Shown: positions 10,375 to 22,300 of the stretch, in pieces
Numbering within the stretch: position 1 is the stretch's first letter
How the letters are laid out: each line of letters starts with the position of its first letter
NCBI RefSeq assembly: GCF_036898095.1
Contig: NC_090766.1
Coordinates: 38,323,471 to 38,387,470 of the forward strand
Source: Palaemon carinicauda
Taxonomy: Eukaryota > Arthropoda > Malacostraca > Decapoda > Palaemonidae
Length of the DNA stretch: 64,000 nucleotides
Direction of reading: 5' to 3'
The notes under the pieces: model-generated
What the model was told of the DNA's origin: nothing
The model's input: only the letters and a program-made list of their open reading frames with translations
Databases searched by the model: none
Position numbers and translations under genes: made by a program

Positions 10375-13300
10375 CTGGAAAAGAAAATTATTAGTGCTGT
10401 AACTGATGATCATGTTTGCATGTCTTTGCATTTAACAGCTTCATTACAACAGTATATGCAAACAATGATGGTATAAATAACTCCTTCATTCAGTAAACAC
10501 TGTAAATAAAAGACCTAAAACTGCTTTAAAATATAGAAAGCATATTCACCTCTGCTTCAAACTGATGGAAAAAAGGTTTTGAAACTGCGTACGTAAACTG
10601 AGTGTACAATTCTTGCTCGAATACTCGTGTTCCTGTAACAACATCATAAACCTGAAAAGAAAAATTATAAGAGTACTGTATAACCGTTGGCAAACATGGA
10701 TTGCTAAAATATACCACCTAGAATGGTTAATTACTCTACTCAAATGGTTAAGAGATGACATTACCTGAATATAATATGACCTCCGGACATTGTCCTTAGT
10801 GAAAGTGACGGCTCCGCAGTGCCGTTTACGCCACATGTTATGATGGGGGCCTTCAGTTCCAAAAATTTGCACAACTGCAGTGCTCAGCGTCTGTGGAAAA
10901 AACATACAATAAATATCGCATAACAATGTATAGTATTTGAGGGATAATGATGAGAGCAGAAAATATAAGTATTTCAACAAGGTATTTCGTAAACTAGAAA
11001 TACTGTAACCTAATACGTACAGTAATAAAATGCTTAGCTTTTATATAGCAGTGAATTAAAGAATATCACAAGTTCTACAACAGTTTTAAAACATCACAAC
11101 AGAGGAGAAAAGATATCCCGAAACTGTCTGTGAATATCTAATAGAATTCTAATATTTCTGATTTCAGAAAGCTACATGAATAATTGCATTCTGTATTAAC
11201 AATTATCTATGCGTATTGCCATTTAGGTGATAACTGAGAGACAAGGCTATTGCAACTTTATTTCAACAGACAGCAAACTTTTTATACAAGTTTCAGTAGG
11301 TCACAAAAATTCACAGATCAATTCAATAAAAAACAGGCTCAGACCAGTTCTGTTGACAAGAGAGGTGTAGAGCAAGATATACAATAAAAAAAAATACTGT
11401 TACAATGTACGAGTGAAACATGTGCAGTACATATTCCTTATAACAGTTTATCAATAAATGTGATCATAAATCTTACATAAAAAAAGATCTTAATATTAGT
11501 CAAACAAAGCAGCATTTTCTCCCTCCCCAGGTTACCCAAGGTAATCAATAATCAAAACACAAGTATTTCAAGTTATTTCAAACTAACCTAAGAGCTGTTA
11601 AACACATTATACAATACAGTGGAACCTCTGCATACGAATGTCCTAACATACGAATTTTCCAACATCCAAAGTAAAATTCGACCAAATTTCTGTCTCGACA
11701 CCCGAAGTGTTGCTCCAACATACGAAGTAAATAATACGCATACGCGTGGAATTTTCTCGAAAGCGTCAACCGTGTTTTGTTGTTGACGCCGCTAGACGGC
11801 AGCACATCGGAGGGACGCCAATCGAGCGTCGCCTTGATCAGTCCTCTCATCTCGTGTGGTTGTTCTCTATTCGCTCAGTTATCAACAGTGTTTTTTATCT
11901 TCCTTTTTCACGTGTTGTTTTCTATGTTTCGTAATCATGGGTCCTAAAAAGTTTAGTTTCGGTTCAGGAAGTAGCACTGGTGGTGAAAAAAGGAAGAAGT
12001 CAATGCTTTCATTAGAATTAAAGCAAGAAATAATAGAAAAGCATGAGCGAGGTGTGAGTGTTAGCGATCTGGCTAAACAATATGGCCGGAATATGTCTAC
12101 GATCTCGACGATCCTAAAACAGAAGGCAGCCAATAAAGCAGTGAAACCTTCGAAGGGGATCACGATTATTTCTAAACGTCGTAGCCCTACCCTTGAAGAG
12201 ATGGAACGCCTTTTGTTAATATGGATCAAGGACAAGGAGATTGTTGGCGATACGATCACTGAAATGATCATTTGTGAGAAGGCCAGCGCTATCTACAGTG
12301 ACTTTAAGGCGGCGGGCTCTGGGGGTGACACGGAGGAGAGTTCAGCCGATCCTATGACAGAGGAATTCAAGGCGTCTCGAGGTTGGTTCGAGAAATTTAG
12401 GAAACAGACCATGATTCATTCAGTTGTTCGGCATGGAGAAGCTTCGAGTTCGGACACCAAGGCTGATAAAGACTTGGTTAAAAAGTTTGAAAGCATCGTG
12501 GCGGAGGAAGGCTACGTCGAACAGCAGGTGTTCAACTGTGATGAAACCGGTCTTTTTTGGAAAAAGATGCCTAGTCGAACGTACATTACCGCCGAAGAGA
12601 AGAAAATGCCTGGACATAAGCCAATGAAGGTCGGTTGACTCTTGCGCTTTGTGCCAACGCCAGCGGTGACTGCAAAATTAAGCCTTTATTAGTTTACCAT
12701 TCCGAAAACCCTAGGGCATTTAAAGCACATAGAATTAATTAAGACCTGCTACATGTTCTATGGCGTTCTAATTCTAAGGCTTGGGTTACTAGGCATATCT
12801 TTGTGGAATGGGTAAACGTAGTTTTCGGCCCTGCTGTCAAGAAGTACCTTCAGGAGAGGAATTTGCCTTTGAAGTGCTTGCTTTGTTTGGACAATGCACC
12901 CGCTCACCCCCCCGGACTCGATGATATCATCGACGAATACAAATTTATAAAAGTGTTGCATCTTCCACCGAATACCACCCCTATCCTCCAGCCCATGGAC
13001 CAGCAAGTCATCTCTAATTTTAAGAAGCTCTACACCAAGCACTTATTTAAGCAGTGCTTTAATGTCACGCAAAGCACCAACTTAACTTTGTGTGAATTTT
13101 GGAGGAGCCACTTTAATATCGTGCACTGCTTAAAGATCATAGATCAGGCTTGGGAGGGAGTAACTCGTCGGACCCTGAATTCCGCTTGGAAGAAGCTTTG
13201 GCCTGATGCTGTTGCTCCCAGAGATTTTGAAGGTTTTGGCCCCGAGAAGGAACCTGTGCTTGCCGCCGAGGAAGACATCGAAGAGATTGTATCCCTTGGC

Positions 13301-16300
13301 AAGTCCATGGGTCTGGAGGTGGATGAAGATGACATCACCGAACTCGTCGATGAGCATCATGAAGAGCTCATCACCGAGGAACTCAAGGAGCTGCAAGCCA
13401 TGCAGCATGATGAGTTCCAAGCGCAGTTGAGCAAGTCGGAGGAGACCAAGGAGGTAGGCCAAATCTTAAGTACGGCGGAAATAAGACAGATGTTGGCATA
13501 TCATCAACACTTGGTTGATTTCATCGACAAGCATCAACCACAGAAACTTCTGGTTTGCCGTATAGTTGCGCAGTTCGATGATGTTTGCTTAACTCATTTC
13601 AGAAAAATCCTCAAAAGCTGTACCAAGCAACTTTCTCTCGATAGTTTCTTTAACCCTGGATAGGTACGATGGGTCGTTTGCGACCCCGAGCGTCAAAAAA
13701 AAACAGGTTTTTCTCACGTGACTCACCCCCGTGACTGAATTTGTGGGTGATCGACCTGCAGGAGGTGTCTCCCCTACACGCTCTAGTAGTGTCTAGATGT
13801 GCATTGCTGTAGCTGTACTCCTTCCCCGATTTCTGAGACGCGTCGGGGTCGAGCGCGACCGAGTTTACCCTTCTAAGGTAGTTTGCATAATTATCAAAGT
13901 TATTACGTATTATGAAATTGTCGTAGAATGGTGCAACTTGTATAGGTTATCAGTTGTGGAAAGTCTTGGTGGATTGTTTGGCTACCATGTGCATGATTTC
14001 TTTTTTAGTTAAAATGTCGTTCATCACCACGAGGACCATTTTACCGCGAGTGCCCCTTTTTCATTTTTTTGCCAAGTCATTTTTCCGTAAGATATTGCCA
14101 AATAGGGTCGTAAAACTTTTGCTTGTTTAGTGTTGGAAAGTGTGTCTAGATGATCTGGCTACCCATGCATGACTTTGTTTTTGTCAGATACGACGTAGTT
14201 ATTGGTATATTGGGTATTTAACTGCGGTTACCAATTTCTGTTTTTTTTCAATATTTGTAAAAATTACTACGTAGTAAGGAATTGCCGTATATTATTCATT
14301 TTATTTTTCATGTTTATGTGTTAGAAAGTGTGCCTTGATGGTTGGGCTAACACGTGCATGTCTTTTTTTTTATCTGAGATGCCGTATATTAGAATGTCGG
14401 GCATTTTACCGCGAGTGTCTCTTTTTCATTTTTTTTCATTTTTTTGCCAAGTCATTTTTCCGTAAGATATTGCGAAATAGTGTCGTAAAACTTTTGCTTT
14501 TTTAGTGTTGGAAAGTGTGTCTAAATGATCTGGCTACCCATGCGTGATTTTGTTTTTGTCAGATACGACGTAGTTATTGGTATATTGGGTATTTAACTGC
14601 GGTTGCCAATTTCTGTTTTTTTTCAATATTTGTAAAAATTTACTACGTAGTAAGGAATTGCCGTATATTATTGATTTTTTTTTCATGTTTATGTGTTAGA
14701 AAGTGTGCCTTGATGGTTGGGCTAACACGTGCATGTCTTTTTTTTTTATCTGAGATGCCGTATATTAGAATGTTGGGCATTTTTCCGCGAGTGCCCCTTT
14801 TTATTTGTTTTGCATTTTTTTGCTTAGTCATGTTACCGTAAGGAATTGGCAAGTAGTGTCGCAAAACTTATATTTTTAGTGTTGGAAAGTGTTTCTAGAT
14901 GATCTGGCTACCCATGCCTATTTTTTTTTTAGCCAGATATGGCGTATATATAAGTATGTGTTCGATTTTCCTGTGATTGCCATTTTTTCGTTTTTTCCCA
15001 TTTCTTTCAAAATTACTACGTACTAAGGAACTATCACAGAGTAATATTTCATTTATATGTTTATTTGTCGGAAAATGTGCCTTGATGGTTTGCCTAGCAC
15101 GTGGCTGAAATTTTTTTTTTCTGAAATGCTGTATATTAGAATGGCCATTTTTCCACGAGTGCCCCTTTTTATTTGTTTTGCATTTTTTTGCTTAGTCATG
15201 TTACCGTAAGGAATTGGCAAGTGGTGTCGCAAAACTTATAATTTTATAGTGTTGGAAAGTGTTTCTAGATGATCTGGCTACCCATGCCTATCTTCTTTTT
15301 TTAGCCAGATATGGCGTATGTATAGGTATGTGTTCGATTTTCCTGTGATTGCCATTTTTTCGTTTTTTCCCATTTCTTTCAAAATTACTACGTACTAAGG
15401 AACTATCACAGAGTAATTATTCATTTAGATGTTTATTTGTCGGAAAATGTGCCTTGATGGTTTGCCTAGCACGTGGCTGAATTTTTTTTTTCTGAAATGC
15501 CGTATATTAGAATGTTAGCCATTTTTCCGCGAGTGCCCCTTTTTATTTGTTTTGCATTTTTTTGCTTAGTCATGTTACCGTAAGGAATTGGCAAGTAGTG
15601 TCGCAAAACTTATACTGTATTTTTATAGTGTTGGAAAGTGTTTCTAGATGATCTGGCTACCCATGCCTATCTTTTTTTTAGCCAGATATGGCGTATATAT
15701 AGGTATGTGTTCGATTTTCCGGTGATTGCCATTTTTTCGTTTTTTCCAATTCTTTCAAAATTACTACGTACTAAGGAACTATCACAGAGTAATGATTCCT
15801 CTAGATGTTTATTTGTCGGAAAATTTTGTTTACTTTTTTTTTGATTGAATATCATCAAATTTTTTTAGCTAAAATATTATATTGTTTTACATTTTTTTTT
15901 TTTCGATTTTATTTCCCTTCAAAAAAATTTTTTGGGGTCAGAATTTTAATTTTATAGTCGTAAAATAATCGACAATTATCCAGCAACCCACCATACAATT
16001 TTTATGCATATCCAATAATAATTAGATTAGTAAATAACACCTTGAAATTGACATACCCTTCCTACATTTCAAGTGGCAGATTAGGGAGTCTGAGTCAGTG
16101 TGGTTGGCGGCCATTTTGTGGACATATCCGAAGCGTAAGCTGCCCTATCTATATATATTCTTGTTCCCTATAGAATTTGTGATATTTTGGTATATTTTTA
16201 CCTGCATAAATATCATATTATATATTAAATATATGTATTTTTTTTACGAAATTTCTAAGTACTCAAAAAATTACCTTTAGATATGGCCCCTGATATAAAT

Positions 16301-19300
16301 GTAATTTACAAAATAATGAAGATTTTTTTACATATTTCTATTTTAGGATAACATATGTTTATTCCCTAAAAAAATTAGCCACTTCCTATTTCATTTGGGT
16401 ACCCAAAAAAATTCATGAAATTTGGACAAATTTTTTGGGCCAAAAAAAAGGTACCCTTTTTTTCTCATTTCAGATCTTCACCTCCATGGGTCTGACTTCA
16501 TCCAAAATACATCAAGATGTGTCCTAAACATTCAAGAATCAATTCCTAAAAGGATTTGTGTATATATGTATAAACTTTTTTTTTATGAATTTTTATGTCA
16601 GGTCTTTTTTTTTCTACTTAATTTTTTAAAATATTTATAATAAATAGTTTTTCTGCAGATGAGTAGTATTTATCTTTACAGTTGTTTTAAGCATTCATTG
16701 AAGTTTTTTTTGGCAAAAGAAAAAAGGAGGTTACTGCAAAAACTGATTTCTGGGGGGCCTGTGACGGCCGGTGAGAAAGGTCCTTCCTTATACCTTTCCT
16801 AATATAAATCTTCCAAATATACTAGAGAAAGATAAAAGCATGGAATGCAGAGGTTACAACCCTCGCGCGAACACCTTGTAGGTGTCGTGTATTAAACAAA
16901 GGCGTGTGTAACCCACTATTCACAGGTTACACACGAACCTTTGTCATGTTTGATCACAATTACACAGTTAAGGCCCCCGTTTTCATCGTATCTCCGGCTT
17001 CACTGGAGATAACTCATTCATTGAGGATAATGTTATCGTACCGGAGACGGTCACGATATCACGATGACGGGCCTTTGCTACCGGACCTCCGGTAAAAACA
17101 GAGATCAAGCAGGAGTCCAGAACCGGAGTTAACAGTGTGATATCGATGAAGTTTAGAGATTCATGCTATGTGGTTACTGGTTTTCTATTATAATTTCTTA
17201 TTTTATTAAGGTGTTAGCTACTACTATACTCACACATTAATTAAGATTTAAGTGTTTCTGATTCATAAGTCAATGACAAGAATCTCAAGGAACATCCAGA
17301 CTTATGTCTTCTTTCTTTTTACAGAAAGTCCGCTGCACTGCCAGGGGCTGCTCCGCTGCCTTTACTGATCCCATGGGCCATGATCTATGCCGGGCCCATG
17401 CCCATTGCGCCATATCCTTCTCTCGGGAACCGGGACAAGCCCCCTATACGATATGGTTTCCGGAGGCATGCATGCTCTGCTATGGGCTGTCAGCCCTACT
17501 CCTGAGCGAGGAGGTAAGTTGGTTCTAGTGTCCCTGTTAATATTCTTTGCGAAGAATTAATTGCTCTTTGTATATTGACTTCAGTTTTGACTTCATCATT
17601 AATTCCCTCTCCTCTTTCAGGCTGATGATGAATCTCTCAGGGAGGCGAGAGCTACTCTCCAGCCTTGGGTGTCAGGGTTTGGGAGGAATGCGCCTGCTGG
17701 CGCACCCTATCTTCTTGATGGAGACATGGCTTCTCGCCTATTCCCAGGCTCTACTACTGCAGCAGTTCCACCGGAGACAGCGGCCCCGTTAATTGAAGTG
17801 ATTAGAGAAACCATTCTAACTGAGGAAGAGGTTTTAGTGACGGAGGCCGAGCCCTACCTAGGTCTGGACGAGGAACCCATGGATGAGCAGGTAGGTGGTG
17901 TTGAGTTGGTGGACCCCCTTTCACCCCACACTCCTTCCTCTTCTACTTCCTTTCACGGCTTTGATAAACCTACGGCTTCTCCTCTAGGTTCCTCCATTCC
18001 TGTACGACCCAAGGTGAAGCCACTACGTACCTTTAAGCCTTCAGCTTTGCCATTATCAGTGTCACCGGTTCCGGGACCCTCAAAGGATCCTGATGTTCAT
18101 ATTGCTATACCTAAAACCGTGACTCCTAAGAAGTCAAAGTCTACTAAGTCCAGGGCTTCGTTAGAGGATCAAGCTCGGGAGCCCCCTTTATCCGCCGCCA
18201 TGGTCAGGGATATTGTGAAAGAGCAGATACAACAATATCTTCAACAGTCTAGGGCAGACCGAGGAGCTATGACGGAGCTCAAAGATATGGTGGCAAGTCT
18301 CATCCGCTCCGGAACTCAGATGCCCCCTCCTTCAGCCCCGGACGCATCGAAGTTACCTCCCTTCGAGAAAAACAACCCTTGGAGGTTTGCCTTACATGCT
18401 CCATATATTGATGGTGCCATAACTCTAGAGGGCATAGGCACCCGTCCTCTAGAGGACTTAGAATTTTACCCTCCGGGACTAGAATTCCCATTCAACGGCT
18501 TCGTCCGATTGAAAGAACATGCCTTGGTTAGGTTAGACAAGGTACCGAAGGAAACGGTAATATTCCCTAAAGAGCAGGCCCAATCTTTCTGGGCCAGGAC
18601 GTTATCAGACTGGGGTTGCACTAATTCCAAGCTCACCCCACACAAAGGAGCCTACACCATATTTACAGCTTCTCCAGGTATTACCTTGCCTATTACAGAT
18701 AAAGTGGCAGCTCTTACTTTTCAGGCTATCAAAGAAGGTTCTGCCATGCCAGCTCTTAAAGAGACCGATCCCACCTCCATGCTCATTCCGAGTACCGTTA
18801 CTATCTGGGATGATGCCCCCGCTACTTTCACAGTAGGGAAGTTAGACCCAGACTGTGCCTCTAATCTGTTCTCCGAGAAGCTTCCTAAATTACCAGATAT
18901 TCTTCTCAAGACTGAGTTTGAGGCACGGAATAGGTTGGCTAGGTCTCTCCACTCCATTACCTCCGTGGAGTCCCTAACCTCACTTTACCCGACCGAGACC
19001 ATGTTCCGGGTATTCACAAAGAACCTGTCTCTGTCCTTCCAAATCGACTTACACGAGTTTTGTTCGGCTCGGGTTAGTTGCAGGAAGCACGTTCTTTCTG
19101 AGGCCACGATCAGGCATGAACCGAATAGGCTGATAGCTTCCCCCTGCTGGGGTAAGAACCTTTTTCCTCAGGAGGAGGTGAACAAGGTACTACAAGACGC
19201 TGCGAGAGCAAATCAAAATTTGCAAGTGAGGTGGGGCCTCACTGCCAAAAAGAGGGTTGAAGGGCAAAAACAAAACTTCTTCAGGAAGAAACAGAGGTTT

Positions 19301-22300
19301 GCCCCTTACAAGACGAGCCGAGGTCACTACCAACAATCGTCGATTGCCCACTCGTCTTCACAGTCTCCCACTGCTTCGTCTCCTCTACAGCCGAAACACC
19401 CTCAACAGGTGGTCTACCTCACTGCTCCCCCAGGTACCCAACCCAACCCCGTTTGGATGCCCTCACCCGCATACATCCCTAGCTACGGACCCTCAGGTCC
19501 CTTTCGTGGACACCAGAGAGGTAGCTACAGGGCTAGAGGACAGTTCCGTCAACGAGGCGGACCTAGGACAAGGGGTTCTCGAGGAGGGAAAGAACCTAGA
19601 TTCACTCCCTCGCAATGATATAGTTCCGGTAGGGGGGAGACTTTACCACTTTCGAGACCGTTGGACCTTCAGTCCGTGGGCTCACAGCATAGTCTCCAAA
19701 GGCTTGGGGTGGAAATGGTCACGAGGTTCCCCTCCTCCACCAGTGACCTTCTTCCAGAGACCCACATCCATTCTGAGAGAGTACACCACCGAGTTACTAC
19801 AGAAAAAAGCAATCAAACGGGTTCGATCGCTGAAGTTCCAAGGCCGCCTGTTCACAGTTCCGAAGAAAGGCTCGTCGGCATTGAGAGTGGTCCTGGACTT
19901 GTCAAAGCTAAATTCTTACATCCTCTGCGACAAGTTCCGGATGTTGACCATCTCTCAGGTACGTACCCTGCTTCCCCGTGGGGCCGTCACCACCTCTATC
20001 GATCTTACCGACGCCTATTATCACGTACCAATAGCTCGAAACTTCTCTCCTTACCTAGGTTTCCGTCTAGGCAGGAAAGCCTTTGCATTCAAAGTCATGC
20101 CCTTCGGCCTCAACATTGCACCCAGGATATTCACGAAACTGGGAGAGACGGTGCTAGAACAACTCAGGAACCAAGGGATTCAGATCGTTGTTTATCTGGA
20201 CGATTGGCTTATTTGGGCTCGGTCAGCCCTGGAGTGCAACAGAGCTACGAAGAAAGTACTTCGTTTTCTCGCCAACCTGGGATTTCGGGTCAATCTCCAA
20301 AAATCCCGCCTACTTCCATCAGACCGCTTCGAATGGTTAGGCATACAGTGGGACCTTGCACGGCACAAGCTGGTTCTACCTCCCAAAAAGGTAAGAGAAA
20401 TAGCTTCCAAGGTCAAGAATTTTCTAAAACACAGGCAGGTGTCCAGAAGAGCCTTAGAAAGAATCCTCGGCATTCTGCAATTCGCCTCAGTAACAGATCG
20501 CCTATTGAAAGCCAAACTCAAAGACATCAATCGAGTTTGGAGAAAGAGAGCCACAGTACCTTTAAGAGACAAGGTCTCGAAAATCCCCTCTGTCTTGAAA
20601 ATGAGATTACAGCCATGGTCCGAATCGAAGAACCTTTCCAAATCGGTTCCTCTTCAATTCCCACCCCCACAAGTGACAATTCATACAGACGCGTCTCTGA
20701 GTGGATGGGGGGGTTACTACGAACGTCAGATGTTTCAGGGCTCTTGGTCACCCGCCATGAAATACTTCCACATCAATGTTCTCGAAGCCATGGCAGTGTT
20801 CTTGACCCTGAAGAGGCTCTCTCCTCCGAGGTCGACCCACATCAGAGTAGTGTCAGACAGCACAGCCGTAGTACACTGCATCAACAGAGGAGGATCCAAG
20901 TCGCCCAACCTGAATCAGATCCTGGTCACTATCTTCACCTTGGCAGCAGAAAAGAACTGGTTCCTGTCAGCAACCCACCTAGCGGGAGTCCAGAATGTGA
21001 TAGCGGACTCACTATCCAGGATGAAACCACTGGAATCAGAATGGTCTCTGGACATAATTTCATTCCAGTGGATACTCAGGCTGGTTCCGGGCCTTCAGGT
21101 AGATCTATTCGCAACTCAGATGAATCACAAACTTCCTTGTTATGTGACACCAAACATGGACCCTCAGGCTTATGCCATAGACGCATTAACCCTGGATTGG
21201 AACCATTGGAGGAAGATTTACCTATTTCCACCAGTGAATCTTCTAATGAAAGTATTGCACAAACTACGCTCCTTCCGGGGGACAGTGGCCTTAGTAGCAC
21301 CTCACTGGCCAAAGAGCAGTTGGTTTCCTCTCCTCCTCGAGCTGAAACTCCGACCCTTCCGGATTCCATTCCCCAAACTAACCCAAGTAATTCAAACACA
21401 GACTGTGTCAGATTCCTCAAGGATAGCCAAAACCCTAACTTTGTGGACTTCATGAAGTTTGCAGCTCATAAAGACGCAAACATTGACCCGGAAAACGTTC
21501 TCTTCATCGAAGCGGACAAAAGGGACTCGACAATTCGTCAATATGATTCGGCTGTTAAGAAATTAGCAGGTTTCTTAAAGAATTCAGACCACACTCGTAT
21601 GACTCCGAATTTAGCCATCTCGTTCTTTAGGTTCTTATTTGACAAGGGCTTGGCAGCTAGCACTATAACTACCATCAAGTCAGCTTTGAAGAAGATATTC
21701 CTGGTTGGGTTTAACATTAATCTAGCTGATTCCTATTTCTCATCTATTCCAAAAGCATGTGCTAGGCTTCGGCCGTTGGATCGGCCACAAAAAGTCTCTT
21801 GGTCTCTGAACAATGTCCTCAAACTCGCGTCGGACACTGACAACGAGTCCTGCTCTTATATCACTCTGCTTAGGAAGACGTTATTTCTATCAGCTATGGC
21901 CTCAGGTGCTAGAATCTCAGAACTAGCAGCGCTCTCACGTAACCCGGAAAACATAGATTTCCTCCCTACAGGCGAAGTACTGCTTACCCCAGACAGAGCT
22001 TTCCTAGCAAAAAATGAGGACCCGCAAAATAGGTGGTCCCCTTGGAAGATCATCTCTCTTTCCCAGGATCCTTCGCTGTGTCCAGTCACTACTCTCAGGA
22101 CCTTTTTAGCTAGATCTGCCACCCGCTCGTCTGGCCCCTTATTTATCAGGGAACAAGGTGGTACTTTGACCATTCAAGGTATCAGACAACAAATCCTCTA
22201 CTTTATTAAACATGCTAACCCGGAATCATTTCCCCATGCTCATGATATACGGTCAATAGCTACCTCTATCAATTACTTCCAGAACATGGACTTTGATGAC

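Noticed and set aside
20192..20641. 149-codon minus-strand frame inside the DIRS P1 RT gene
   Set aside because: Antisense shadow of a codon-biased coding region. No domain is seen.
19661..21451. The first about 600 codons of the 918-codon frame as a conventional protein
   Set aside because: Low-complexity Ser/Arg/Pro-rich reading in the frame opposite RT, with no domain. The openness itself is reported as a finding, but a separate gene is not claimed.
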